Under the pieces are notes generated by a model. The model saw nothing but the letters and a program-made list of their open reading frames with translations. It was not told the origin of the DNA and did no database searches. Both the position numbers and the translations under genes were made by a program. Source: Lentilactobacillus kribbianus (GTDB taxonomy: Bacteria; Bacillota; Bacilli; Lactobacillales; Lactobacillaceae). From it: DNA of 64,000 nucleotides. The stretch lies in the NCBI RefSeq assembly GCF_013184075.1, contig NZ_JABEQQ010000001.1:558001-622000 (forward strand), given 5' to 3'. Of this stretch, positions 49,822-58,937 are shown piece by piece. Every line of letters starts with the position of its first letter. Within the stretch, counting starts at the first letter, position 1.

Positions 49822-50733
49822 CTATTCAGATAAACCTTTGTTTTCCTTATTAGCACTAATTGCTTGGACGAATACAGTGGAAATAATTAACCCAGTTCCA
49901 ATTAGTGAAGCAACGGAGAGATGGACGCTTAAAAAGAGGACGCCCAAAATGGTTGCTGATAACGGTTCACATGCATCAATGACGCTTGCAGTGGTTGGTG
50001 TAATGTAACTAAGACTAGCCAAAAATAAAAGATATCCCATCATGGTACCACCGACAATCACAAAGGCGATCATTAACCACGCCATTGGATCAGGAGCTGG
50101 GACTGAACGCCAAATAGGGTGATAGAAACTAAATAAAATACTACCAATTAACATTGACCAGCCGACGACTGAAACCGCACCGAATTCTTTAATTAAATTA
50201 ACCGGCATAATGGTGTAAACGGCGGCACCAACAGCTGATAATAGGCCCCAAAAGACGGCCATTGGTGGTACTGAGAGGGTATGTAGTTGACCCGAAGTAA
50301 CTACTAAAAAAGTCCCTAAGGTGGCCATAATTACTGATAACATATCTAAACGGCTAGGCCATACTCGATGATAAATTGCTAATGCGATAATAATTAAAGT
50401 AGGGTTTATAAATTGTAGGACTGTGGCTGTAGCACTATTTCCGGCTTGAATAGCGAAAAAATAGGTGGCTTGAATGCCCATCATGCCAAAAATACTGAAT
50501 AAAAATAACATGATAGCATTGTGCTTAGTCCGCCAGATGTCAAAAACGTGGGTGCCTTCTCGTTTAGCATCAACGATGATGAGCAAAATACCGGCAATCA
50601 TCATTCGGGCGCCAACTAACCAACTCGCGTTGACGTTATAGTTATCGAAGAGAACCTGAGCGACGGTACCACCGACTCCCCATAACGTTGTCCCAATAAT
50701 TGCTAACCAAATGCCTCGCGGCTGATTCTTCAT
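49822..50733 (-). CDS. EamA-family (DMT) transporter
   Basis: A 303-residue protein with ten helices in two EamA repeats (GIWLAIIGTTLWGVGGTVAQ; VFWGLLSAVGAAVYTIMPV). Metabolite or drug exporter of unknown substrate. ATG at 50733 has GGGA upstream; that at 50751 has no ribosome binding site. Confidence 0.87.
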   Translation of the reverse strand: MKNQPRGIWLAIIGTTLWGVGGTVAQVLFDNYNVNASWLVGARMMIAGILLIIVDAKREGTHVFDIWRTKHNAIMLFLFSIFGMMGIQATYFFAIQAGNSATATVLQFINPTLIIIALAIYHRVWPSRLDMLSVIMATLGTFLVVTSGQLHTLSVPPMAVFWGLLSAVGAAVYTIMPVNLIKEFGAVSVVGWSMLIGSILFSFYHPIWRSVPAPDPMAWLMIAFVIVGGTMMGYLLFLASLSYITPTTASVIDACEPLSATILGVLFLSVHLSVASLIGTGLIISTVFVQAISANKENKGLSE

Positions 50734-50832
50734 TGTATTCCCAACTTTCATATGGATAAGATCTTATCACCTAGTGTAACCAATTTCATGATGAAGGGCA
50801 AAGGTCGGTGCAGTGAAGTCTTATCTTATAAA

Positions 50833-50873
50833 AGAAAATGGTATTTTGACATTAAGTCAAAATACCATTTTTA
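50833..50873 (-). terminator. Terminator of NAD(P)-binding protein gene
   Basis: A 16-bp perfect stem, 50835-50850 with 50856-50871, AT-rich tail on the minus strand. Confidence 0.85.
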
Positions 50874-50892
50874 CGGTCTTAATTGCAATAAG

Positions 50893-51522
50893 TTAAAAAG
50901 CGGCGGCAATGGGAGTGTTACCACTATGCATTGTCACAATTTTACGGTAAGTGACGGGTTTGTTTAGCATGGTAGCCAGAGTTTCTGCCACGTCTTCGAT
51001 CGGATTTTTTCCGCCATCGGTTACGTTAATGGTGATTTTACCGGTTCCAGCGTCTTCCGTTAAAGTAGCTGGTTGCAGAATTGTGTAATTAGTTTTGAAA
51101 TTATCTATAACCCAGGTGTCAGCAAAATACTTGGCGATATTATAATCAGTCAAGTCAGCTAAACCAGGAAGGTCCCAGTGACTAGGTTCAGTAGCAAATA
51201 ATGAGCTGAGCAAAATGAAACGATCGATACCGTTTGCTTGGGTAGCTTGAGTCACTTTAACGGCCCCAAAAGCATCCGTTTGCAGCAAATCATGACCCCG
51301 AGATCCAGCCACAAAATAGACGGCGTCCATCCCATTAAGCACTTGGCCAATTTCAGCCACGTTAGCGTGAAGGTCCAATGTTACTTTATGGATTAATTCA
51401 CCGCTGGCACTGATATTTTCCGGCCGCCGCGCACCAGCATAAACTTCATAGCCGTTTTCGGCTAAAATGGCGGTTAATAAATTCCCAACTCGACCACTAG
51501 CACCAACAACAAAAATTTTCAT
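50893..51522 (-). CDS. NAD(P)-binding Rossmann protein (NmrA/SDR-like)
   Basis: A 209-residue atypical short-chain dehydrogenase: FVVGASGRVGNLLTAILAENG is the dinucleotide motif, and DAVYFVAGSRG and FILLSSLFATEP follow. Often annotated as NADH-flavin reductase or sugar epimerase; the active-site YxxxK is only partly present (YNIAK). AGGAGG before the ATG. Confidence 0.85.
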   Translation of the reverse strand: MKIFVVGASGRVGNLLTAILAENGYEVYAGARRPENISASGELIHKVTLDLHANVAEIGQVLNGMDAVYFVAGSRGHDLLQTDAFGAVKVTQATQANGIDRFILLSSLFATEPSHWDLPGLADLTDYNIAKYFADTWVIDNFKTNYTILQPATLTEDAGTGKITINVTDGGKNPIEDVAETLATMLNKPVTYRKIVTMHSGNTPIAAAF

Positions 51523-51647
51523 ATTAAGTCCTCCTCTTAATGATTATTTACTATCTAGGATACTCAAAATAAGTTCAAATAGATAGTCAGGCGGTTTGCT
51601 TCTCCTCATAAAATTTGCTAATCTCAAAGAAATTAGGAGGACATTAC

Positions 51648-51968
51648 ATGAATTGGATTTATTTAATTATTGCCGGAGTATTTGAAGTTGTCTGGGCGGC
51701 TACGATGAAGTTAAGCCAAGGATTTAGTCATTTAGGCTATGGCATCGCTACTTTAATCGGATTAGTATTAAGTTTTGTCTTTTTAACGTTAGCCACTAGA
51801 TCATTACCACTAAGTATTGCCTATCCGGTTTGGACAGGAATTGGGGCAGTCGGATCCATCATCGCGGGAGTAGTATTATTTCACGATCAATTACCACCGG
51901 TTACTTGGATTTTTGTAGTTTTATTAATTGTTGGATTGATTGGCATTAAGGTTACTAGTGGGCATTAA
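51648..51968 (+). CDS. SMR-family transporter (Gdx/SugE type)
   Basis: A 106-residue, four-helix small multidrug resistance protein. AGVFEVVWAATMKLSQGF with Glu in helix 1 and YPVWTGIGAVGSIIAG fit the SugE/Gdx subgroup, which exports guanidinium or quaternary cations. ATG 51648 follows AGGAGG; the longer frame from 51615 does not. No ykkC guanidine riboswitch is seen upstream. Confidence 0.88.
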   Translation: MNWIYLIIAGVFEVVWAATMKLSQGFSHLGYGIATLIGLVLSFVFLTLATRSLPLSIAYPVWTGIGAVGSIIAGVVLFHDQLPPVTWIFVVLLIVGLIGIKVTSGH

Positions 51969-51996
51969 GACTAGCTATTAAGAGCTAGTCTTTTTA
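51968..51996 (+). terminator. Terminator of SMR gene
   Basis: AGACTAGCT pairs with AGCTAGTCT followed by five T. Confidence 0.9.
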
Positions 51997-52004
51997 TTTG
52001 GGTA

Positions 52005-52174
52005 TAAAAAAAGACCGCCGTAAACGGCAGTCCCGGTGGGCGTTCAAAATACGTTGAACAACCTACCACGATTCGTCAACCAACCTATAGTAGTCGGAGG
52101 TGGTTGAACGCGCAGCTACGCGCGGGCGTGCAAAGCACGCGGTGACATCTCTGTCACCTAGATTTGGCACCTAC
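52005..52174 (-). ncRNA. Candidate structured non-coding RNA
   Basis: About 170 nt between the SMR gene and the second metalloprotease gene. Minus-strand hairpins in order: GGTGACAGAGATGTCACC (52158-52141), GCGTGCTTTGCACGC (52140-52126), a GCGC-closed hairpin (about 52125-52110), a long-range stem GCGTTCAA (52111-52104 region) with TTGAACGC (52047-52040 region), and a terminator GACTGCCG/CGGCGGTC plus eight T. It is more GC-rich than its surroundings and has no ORF. I do not recognise the class; 6S-like or another regulatory RNA is possible. Confidence 0.6.
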
Positions 52175-52180
52175 AATTTA

Positions 52181-52189
52181 ATTATAACA
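52181..52189 (-). promoter_or_regulatory. Extended -10 promoter of the candidate ncRNA
   Basis: Minus-strand TGTTATAAT (hexamer 52181-52186); a poor -35 (TGGCAA) lies 17 bases upstream. Confidence 0.55.
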
Positions 52190-52229
52190 TTCTATTTAAT
52201 TAATTGCCAGAAAGTAAAAAACGCCAAAA

Positions 52230-52259
52230 TTGTCACCCCGGTTAACTATCCCTTATACT
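52230..52259 (+). promoter_or_regulatory. Promoter of metalloprotease copy 2
   Basis: TTGTCA at 52230-52235 and TATACT at 52254-52259, 18-base spacer. Confidence 0.6.
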
Positions 52260-52295
52260 TAAGTTAAGTTCTAGGGGGAGCTGGAGGTGACGATA

Positions 52296-53279
52296 ATGGA
52301 TTACCCAAGCTTTAGTAAGCTACTACTGGTGGGATTTGCTATCGGAACAATTTTTGGTGGCACCTCGATTCAAGCCGCTACCATACATCCCACTCCTCAG
52401 CATGCATGGCGGTACTCGCAAAAAAGTGCGTGGTACCATGATGATTCAACTTCCAAGTATTACCGCCAGGTCTGGGACAAGGCCAATGCAACTTGGAGTA
52501 AAAAGGGGTTTAACTGGAAGAAGACTAAGGGCAGTTCTAAAACCACGGTTAAAAATGTTAAATCAAATGATATCGCCTGGGTGGGAATGACCTGGACGAA
52601 TAATCCGAGCGGAATGTATATTCATAAAAATTTAGTGGTAGTTAATCAAACACTACTAAATAAGTTGAGATATACCAAACAACAACAAATTAACGTGGCC
52701 GCCCATGAGTTAGGACATGCGTTAGGAATTCATCATAATCACGATAATAGTATCAGTGTGATGAACCCAGCTAATCGGTACTATGGCATTCAAAATTGTG
52801 ACGTAGCGGGAATGAAAAAAATATATAGTAAAAAATACGTTGGTCGCAGTAAGCTAAAGAGCTTAGCAACAACCAATGTCTCACGGGGGTTCGTAAGTCA
52901 TGATTATGCTAGTGAAACGATTAAACAGCCAGCAGCATTGAAACTGCAGGCTAAAACGATTGTGCGCGCAAAAGTTGCTCAGGTTTCCGATGATCAGGAT
53001 TTTTATAGCCGGATTAAGTTACAGCAGGTTGAAGTTTTAAAAGGTAAATTCGATGCTAATAAGAACGTGCGACAATCTGGAAACTCATTTAATGACGTTG
53101 CTGATAGTCAGGTATTAAAGACTGGTGAAGAAGTTATTTTAGCTCTAGCTGATAATGGTGATCATTATTTACCGGTCGCTAGCGGTAATAGTATCTTTGT
53201 GGCAACCGCTCAAGCCAACTCTTATCAACAACTATCAACCGGATTGCACTTTGAATTAGCGGATTTTAATTTGAATTAA
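52296..53279 (+). CDS. Secreted matrixin-like zinc metalloprotease (copy 2)
   Basis: A 327-residue secreted protein with signal peptide (about 1-28, GGTSIQAA). The zinc motif is HELGHALGIHH (137-147) and the Met-turn Met156 (SVMNPANRYYG). Here the catalytic domain is compact and N-terminal, and an unrecognised C-terminal region of about 165 residues follows, in contrast to copy 1 where the zinc site is near the C-terminus. Start ATG 52296 lies eight bases from GGAGG; a GTG at 52287 overlaps it. Confidence 0.87.
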   Translation: MDYPSFSKLLLVGFAIGTIFGGTSIQAATIHPTPQHAWRYSQKSAWYHDDSTSKYYRQVWDKANATWSKKGFNWKKTKGSSKTTVKNVKSNDIAWVGMTWTNNPSGMYIHKNLVVVNQTLLNKLRYTKQQQINVAAHELGHALGIHHNHDNSISVMNPANRYYGIQNCDVAGMKKIYSKKYVGRSKLKSLATTNVSRGFVSHDYASETIKQPAALKLQAKTIVRAKVAQVSDDQDFYSRIKLQQVEVLKGKFDANKNVRQSGNSFNDVADSQVLKTGEEVILALADNGDHYLPVASGNSIFVATAQANSYQQLSTGLHFELADFNLN

Positions 53280-53353
53280 AATGCAAACTATAATGCTAAC
53301 CAGTGTGCGTTCGAGTGCGTTTTAAGCGCGAACTTAGTGTTAAAAGAATAAAT

Positions 53354-53386
53354 AAAAAAGGTTCGCATTAAGCGAACCTTTTTTAT
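53354..53386. terminator. Bidirectional terminator
   Basis: AAAAAGGTTCGC pairs with GCGAACCTTTTT. Confidence 0.9.
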
Positions 53387-54256
53387 TTAACTTTCATTAA
53401 TCCAAGACAAAGCAAAGGCATTAGTTCCCACATGAGTACCGATAACTGGACCAATTTCATCAATTTCGGTGGACACATCTGGGAAACGAGTTTTGAAATC
53501 TGCTGCCCATTTTTCTAGTGCTGAAACATTATTAGTTCCCATAAACATTACATGAAGTGGTTGGGTACTCTTTTCATAAATTGCTTTGAAACGTTCCTCA
53601 ATGTTGGTTAAGGCTTTTTTCATGGTTCTAATTTTACCAATCGGAATAATTTGGTGAGAGTCTTTTGAAAGGGTCAAAATAGGTTTGATTTTTAATAATC
53701 CGCCAGCTAAGGCCCCTGTTTTGCTCAAACGACCGCCAGTTACCAAATTCTTTAAATCATCAACAACAAAGAAAACTCCCATCGAAGCTCTAAGCTGGTC
53801 TAACTTGGCAATAATTTGGTCTAATGATTTGTTTTCTTTAGCCATTTTAGCGGCTGTTTTAACTTGGTAGCCCATTGGTGTTAACGCCATATGGGAGTCG
53901 TACACAACGATTTGAGCGCCTTCGTAATGTTGGGTAAACATCCGCAAATTATCCACAAAGCCGGTAATGCCAGCAGTTAAATGAATACTGATAATTTGGT
54001 CGTACCCTTTTTCTACTAAATCATCATAAAGTGAAAGCATCATTTGAGGTGTAGGTGGAGCTGTCGTTGGTAGCTTAGTGAGGGTGGGTAATAGAGCGTA
54101 GAACTCGTCATTGCTCATACCGATTCCTTCTGGGTAAATGTTGTTGTTAATCGTAAATGTGATTGGAACAACGTAGACGTTACTAAGTGCAGCCACTTCA
54201 TCAGGACTCAATGAAGCAGTGCTATCGGTTACAATCGCAATTTTACTCACAGGCAT
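53387..54256 (-). CDS. DegV-family fatty-acid-binding protein (FakB-like)
   Basis: A 289-residue protein beginning MPVSKIAIVTDSTASLSPDE, with TTAPPTPQMM and SIHLTAGITG, the DegV lipid-binding signatures. FakB proteins present fatty acids to the kinase FakA. The longer frame to 54334 lacks a ribosome binding site; AAGGA is well placed for ATG 54256. Confidence 0.92.
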   Translation of the reverse strand: MPVSKIAIVTDSTASLSPDEVAALSNVYVVPITFTINNNIYPEGIGMSNDEFYALLPTLTKLPTTAPPTPQMMLSLYDDLVEKGYDQIISIHLTAGITGFVDNLRMFTQHYEGAQIVVYDSHMALTPMGYQVKTAAKMAKENKSLDQIIAKLDQLRASMGVFFVVDDLKNLVTGGRLSKTGALAGGLLKIKPILTLSKDSHQIIPIGKIRTMKKALTNIEERFKAIYEKSTQPLHVMFMGTNNVSALEKWAADFKTRFPDVSTEIDEIGPVIGTHVGTNAFALSWINES

Positions 54257-54371
54257 TAACCTTCCTTTATTAAACAAATTTATGGGACATATATTTATTA
54301 GACTTAGACTAGTTGGATTCAGAGCTAGTGTCAAGATAACCGCTTTAACTGTGGTGATAATTTAATAATTG

Positions 54372-56201
54372 TTATTTGGTACTTTTAGTTAATTGTGAAT
54401 CTTTAAACGAGGCGGGATCAATTTCGGTAATTCCGGTTTCATCTGTGTTTTTGGTTTTAAAGCGAACTTGATCACCGGCAGCAATGAAGCGAGTTACGGC
54501 GGTGAAGTTTTTATCATCAGTTGGTAAAGCGTAGACACCGGGTTGATTCTTTAAGATAAATAAAATTCGGTTATTAGTTTCGGGTAAGAGACGATAAATA
54601 CTACCCTTGATGGTCTTTCCAGCCGTGCTATCGGCCACACTAACCTTATTGCCTAAACGTTGGTTAAATAAAGCTAGCGTGCTTTGTGCGTCGTCACCAA
54701 CTGCATAGGTACCACTTTGGTTATTGCCATCGGCTAATAGGTAAACGTACTTCATGAACGAATTATTATCGCGATCTAGCATTGATACTACCCAAGTTGG
54801 TTTGTCTCCGACCCGATAAAGCAGTGGTAAAGTTCCCTTGTAGTTTTGGGGATTGATATCTTGTTGAGCGTAAGAAATAGCTCGTTCGGGGGTCATCACG
54901 TTGCCATGTTCGCGGTAATAATGCAAGGTATTAGTGCGGGCATCAATAAAGGAGTAACCCAAAATGGAACTTTGGTGTTCATTAATACTGGTCATGCCGG
55001 TGAAATAGTAAATTCGACCTTTATAAGCGTAAGGGGTTAAATGATCTTGACCCTCAGTCCCAGCTTTAGTAGGCTTCATGACACCATTGTGACCGCCCCA
55101 TTGAGTCGAGTTCCAAAAACCATTTCGATATTTACCAAATAGTTTAACTTCTTGAGCGACCCAATCGGGACTAACCGCGATATCAACGAAACTGGGAACG
55201 TTATCCGGATTATAAAGTTTCACTTGACCGGTCACTGAGTTAAGTACGGCGACCTTGTATTTACGATAGTTATAGTTGCGGTTTAGATACGAAATTGGTT
55301 TGGCCAAAGTTCTCACATAATAAGGCGTTCCGTTATTATCAATTTCTAATTGAGCGGTTTTACCGACCATGGTGTATCCCAGTGAGTGGGCGCTAATGCG
55401 GCGATCAGCATCGTTATTGAAGTAAGCACTAGGAGTGTACTTCATGGATCGTTTCACAAATTTAGGATCGGCATTTTTATCAGTAGCGTTGGTCATAAAG
55501 TAACCGGGTACCTTGCGGTAGTGAATGTAACGCCAGAAGCCACCAGAAAAGTTAACGGGCGCAACGTAAACCATTTTGCCTTTGTACATTTGTACTCGCA
55601 TTTGGTTTAAATCATATACATTAGAATTTTTGAAACTATTAAGCGAGTTGTTCATATCAGTTTGAATAGTTTGGGGCGCATTAACGACTGGTGTTTCATC
55701 GCTATTTTTAATCACTGGCATCGGAGCACTTTTAGTGTCGTTAACAATTTCAGTTTTAATGGATTTAACCGAAGGATGGGGATTCATCGTAGTGACGATA
55801 CTAGAAATACTGCCCAGAATCAGGAAGGCTACGATAGCTAAGACTCCCGTAATGGTGAGCTTTGAGAGCCAGCTGACGGTTCCAGAAAAACGGCTAATAA
55901 TGCGTTGAATAAGCGGGTTGTCACTGCTGCTGACTTTGTTATTGGATTTTTCAAATTGGCGAAAAACAATCACAGCAATTATCCCAACGATAAACCACAT
56001 CAACCAACCGTTAATTAAAGCCGGATATGATAGGTCCGGTAAGTTGAAGTAGGTATTGAAATAAGAAACGATAAATAAAGCGATGAAGCCAATCAAGCCC
56101 CAGAAACGCTGCTGGCGGTTGCTAATTACTAAAAACCAGATTAGCGGAATCACCAGCCCCGATAGTTTAACGAGAGCGATGAGTGCAAAATAAAGTAACA
56201 T
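54372..56201 (-). CDS. Large membrane-anchored protein of unknown function
   Basis: A 609-residue protein. The first 150 residues hold about four membrane helices (near 2-25, 33-50, 62-82, 112-135). The remaining 450 residues look extracytoplasmic, rich in Tyr, Asn and aromatic residues, with FWRYIHYRKVPGYFM and DQVRFKTKNTDETGI. It reminds me of widespread but uncharacterised Firmicutes proteins; no enzyme motif is seen. GGAGG seven bases before ATG 56201 decides the start over 56216. Confidence 0.8.
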   Translation of the reverse strand: MLLYFALIALVKLSGLVIPLIWFLVISNRQQRFWGLIGFIALFIVSYFNTYFNLPDLSYPALINGWLMWFIVGIIAVIVFRQFEKSNNKVSSSDNPLIQRIISRFSGTVSWLSKLTITGVLAIVAFLILGSISSIVTTMNPHPSVKSIKTEIVNDTKSAPMPVIKNSDETPVVNAPQTIQTDMNNSLNSFKNSNVYDLNQMRVQMYKGKMVYVAPVNFSGGFWRYIHYRKVPGYFMTNATDKNADPKFVKRSMKYTPSAYFNNDADRRISAHSLGYTMVGKTAQLEIDNNGTPYYVRTLAKPISYLNRNYNYRKYKVAVLNSVTGQVKLYNPDNVPSFVDIAVSPDWVAQEVKLFGKYRNGFWNSTQWGGHNGVMKPTKAGTEGQDHLTPYAYKGRIYYFTGMTSINEHQSSILGYSFIDARTNTLHYYREHGNVMTPERAISYAQQDINPQNYKGTLPLLYRVGDKPTWVVSMLDRDNNSFMKYVYLLADGNNQSGTYAVGDDAQSTLALFNQRLGNKVSVADSTAGKTIKGSIYRLLPETNNRILFILKNQPGVYALPTDDKNFTAVTRFIAAGDQVRFKTKNTDETGITEIDPASFKDSQLTKSTK

Positions 56202-56408
56202 GAAAGTTCCTCCCAATGGTTTCCTCTTAAATTAGCTTCATTATACAGGTAAGAAAGGGATTTGGATATGTCGATAGGAAATGAGTTATAAAAAACGAAC
56301 CGTTTTCATAAGTTTTGTAAACTACCTTTATTTTTTCATAAAAAAGTTATAGTATGGTAATTAATAACTTACACATTTTTAGCCACTAATAGAGGAGAGT
56401 TTGAACTT

Positions 56409-57929
56409 TTGTCAAAACGAAGTATCGCCATTGTCACGTTTGCCTTACTGTTATCCAATGCCATGAGTGGTTTGGATAGTACCATTATTAATACGGCCCT
56501 GCCAGCCATTATCAGTGATTTACATGGTTTGGAGTTAATGGGGTGGATTGTGGCGGTATTTTTATTGGGAACCGCGGTGACCACACCACTCTGGAGCAAG
56601 CTAGGAGAACACATTGGCAATAAGGCCGCCTTTCAAATAGCGACGTTATTGTTTGTAATTGGTTCTTTTTTGCAAGGAATGTCACCAAATATTATTTTCT
56701 TAATTGCTGCTCGAACCCTAATGGGGATGGGTAGTGGTGGGATGGTTTCCATTCCTTACATTATTTATGCCAGTCTATTTGTAGATCCACGAAAACGAAT
56801 GAAAGTTCTAGGATTTGCTACGGCCAGTTATAGTGCGGCTAGTATCATTGGTCCCTTAGCGGGAGGCTGGATTGTCGATACTTTTTCTTGGCATTGGGTT
56901 TTTTATTTGAATGTACCAATTGGGTTATTGGCCATTATCATTGTGCAAATATTTTTCAAAAGTTCACAAATTCCCGATCATTCACAACCCGTTGATTATC
57001 TAGGAGCTGGCTTAATGACAGTTGGTTTAATCACTTTGTTAACCGGAATTGAAGAAAGCGGCGTATTGTCCAATCAAATCGTATTCATTATGATTGCTGT
57101 GGGAGCAGGGGTAATCGCATTAATGTTTGTTGCTGAAGAACATGTTGCTGATCCAATTATTCCGAGTCGGTTGTTTAAAAATAAAACGTTATTAATTGAT
57201 TTTGTTATTTTTGCCTTAGTTTGGGGCGCTTTTATTAGTTTTAATATTTACGTACCTATGTGGGCTCAGGGCCTATTAGCTACGTCCGCTATTATTGGTG
57301 GGGTAACGCAAGTGCCAGGTTCATTCACCAATTTCGGTGGTTCAGAGGCGGTTCCAGGGATGCGCAAAAAATTCAATCCTAACCAAGTCATCGGTATTGG
57401 AATTTTGATGATTGCGATTGCGTTTGTTATTTTGGTCGCTGCTGGAGTCAAGGCACCATACTGGATTTTACTGGTCGCGGGAGTATTTGAAGGTTTTGGT
57501 AATGGAGTTTGCTTTAATGAATTACAAGTTAAAGTCCAACAAGATGCCGCCAAAGAAGATGTAGCCGTTGCGACGTCTTTTAGTTTCTTAATTCGAATGT
57601 TAAGTCAAATGATGATGTCGTCAATTTATGGGGTTATTTTAAATAACGCTTTGTATCGGGGAATTCGTCAGGCTCATGGTCAAATTACTATGAAAATGAT
57701 GAATAAACTTAGTGATGCTAACAGTTTGAATCAATTGCCGAGTGCTTTTTTACCATTAATGCGTCGAATTTTACATAGTGGTATTCACGATATCATGTTG
57801 GTCGGCTTGGTGATGTTACTTTTCACTGAAGCAGTTAATTATTATGAACAACAACGAGTGATGGTTGCGCCTAAATTAAGTGTTCATGATCGCATGAGTC
57901 GCCTCTTTGGTCATCGCGTCGCTCATTAA
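56409..57929 (+). CDS. MFS drug efflux transporter, DHA2 (EmrB/QacA-like)
   Basis: A 506-residue, about 14-helix exporter. LDSTIINTALPAI is motif D1-like, LWSKLGEHIGNKAAF motif A, and LGFATASYSAASIIGPLAGGWIVD motif C of drug antiporters. Start TTG at 56409 with GAGGAG upstream. Monocistronic. Confidence 0.88.
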   Translation: MSKRSIAIVTFALLLSNAMSGLDSTIINTALPAIISDLHGLELMGWIVAVFLLGTAVTTPLWSKLGEHIGNKAAFQIATLLFVIGSFLQGMSPNIIFLIAARTLMGMGSGGMVSIPYIIYASLFVDPRKRMKVLGFATASYSAASIIGPLAGGWIVDTFSWHWVFYLNVPIGLLAIIIVQIFFKSSQIPDHSQPVDYLGAGLMTVGLITLLTGIEESGVLSNQIVFIMIAVGAGVIALMFVAEEHVADPIIPSRLFKNKTLLIDFVIFALVWGAFISFNIYVPMWAQGLLATSAIIGGVTQVPGSFTNFGGSEAVPGMRKKFNPNQVIGIGILMIAIAFVILVAAGVKAPYWILLVAGVFEGFGNGVCFNELQVKVQQDAAKEDVAVATSFSFLIRMLSQMMMSSIYGVILNNALYRGIRQAHGQITMKMMNKLSDANSLNQLPSAFLPLMRRILHSGIHDIMLVGLVMLLFTEAVNYYEQQRVMVAPKLSVHDRMSRLFGHRVAH

Positions 57930-57947
57930 TTGAATTGATAAATTGAT

Positions 57948-57986
57948 AAAAAAACCAGCCGGGTCGATTACCGAGCTGGTTTTTAT
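57948..57986. terminator. Bidirectional terminator
   Basis: AAAACCAGC pairs with GCTGGTTTT with a partly paired interior, A/T runs on both sides. Confidence 0.8.
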
Positions 57987-57989
57987 TTT

Positions 57990-58787
57990 TTATGAATTTA
58001 AGAAGTGGGCAATCATAACTATGGCAAAGATGACTGTATCCCAGGCAAAGTGACAGAGATATGAGACCCAAAGGTTCTTGGTGCGGATGTAGACGCCGTT
58101 GTAGAAAAGACGGGACATACCAATAATGATAAACATTTGAGCGATATGCCAATCGTAAGCTGAAAAATGCATAAAACCAAATACAATGATAGAAACGATG
58201 GTTCCAATCCAAAGGGCACCACCACGACTGACGTGCCAATATTTATTAGCTAAAGTTGCAAAAACTAACATTAAAATGATGGCTAGTAATTCTTCTGATA
58301 AGAGACTAAAAGCATCACTAATTGTGGTTATGACAAAAACGACAATCATTTGTAGTGGTGAGACGTTTTCGGTGAAAGCCTTGGCACCACCATTGTCAGC
58401 GACGGTAGAAAACATAGTAACGATATTTTCAGCAACCGAACTGTAAATAGTGGCGAGAGTTAAAGCGATAATGCCGGCAAAGAAATCCTTAAGTGTGATT
58501 TTATGAAAGAAAGTCTTTAGTGTATTTTTCGCTAAATAACGAAGCATCAATGCTAATAAAATTAGTGGTGCAAATGTTTGCACAAATTGTAGTGGTAAGG
58601 CCAACAGCATGTTATCTTTATCAAAATCAATTAATTGTGGCACAATTCCTACAAAAAATAGCAATGGCGTTAATATTGCGATGAGCCACAACCTGCCTTG
58701 TGACAATGGTTGAGTATCATCTAAAATGGGAAAAACTCGATTATCGTTTTTCCGCTCTAAAAAACTTTTCCCCTCAGTATTATTCAT
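57990..58787 (-). CDS. CPBP-family intramembrane metalloprotease
   Basis: A 265-residue, about eight-helix protein. CPBP (Abi/CAAX) motifs are present: EE in LLSEELLAII, FxxxH in FGFMHFS, and HxxxD in CHFAWDT. The Arg usually following EE is absent, as in some members. Roles include prenyl-protein or bacteriocin-immunity processing; unknown here. Confidence 0.82.
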   Translation of the reverse strand: MNNTEGKSFLERKNDNRVFPILDDTQPLSQGRLWLIAILTPLLFFVGIVPQLIDFDKDNMLLALPLQFVQTFAPLILLALMLRYLAKNTLKTFFHKITLKDFFAGIIALTLATIYSSVAENIVTMFSTVADNGGAKAFTENVSPLQMIVVFVITTISDAFSLLSEELLAIILMLVFATLANKYWHVSRGGALWIGTIVSIIVFGFMHFSAYDWHIAQMFIIIGMSRLFYNGVYIRTKNLWVSYLCHFAWDTVIFAIVMIAHFLNS

Positions 58788-58888
58788 AATATAATCCCCC
58801 TGTAAATTATATTTACAATCTTAATATAACTTTTTAATTATTTAACTTCAAAGGTTTTGCCTTGTGAAATACCAATGATATCTGAAAT

Positions 58889-58926
58889 TAAAAGAAGCCA
58901 ATCGTGATCACGATTGGCTTCTTTAT
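58889..58926 (-). terminator. Terminator of DHA2 transporter gene
   Basis: A near-perfect palindrome, 58891-58906 with 58909-58924, T-rich on the minus strand. Confidence 0.85.
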
Positions 58927-58937
58927 TGTAAAAAATA

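Noticed and set aside
50752-50967. 71-codon rightward frame between the EamA and NAD-binding genes
   Set aside because: Runs through a terminator hairpin and into the antisense of the next gene; no coding character.
51523-51647. Guanidine (ykkC-type) riboswitch upstream of the SMR gene
   Set aside because: No conserved ykkC sequence and too little structured sequence.
57871-58239. 122-codon frame within the CPBP protease gene
   Set aside because: Alternate frame of a clear membrane protease gene, crossing a terminator.
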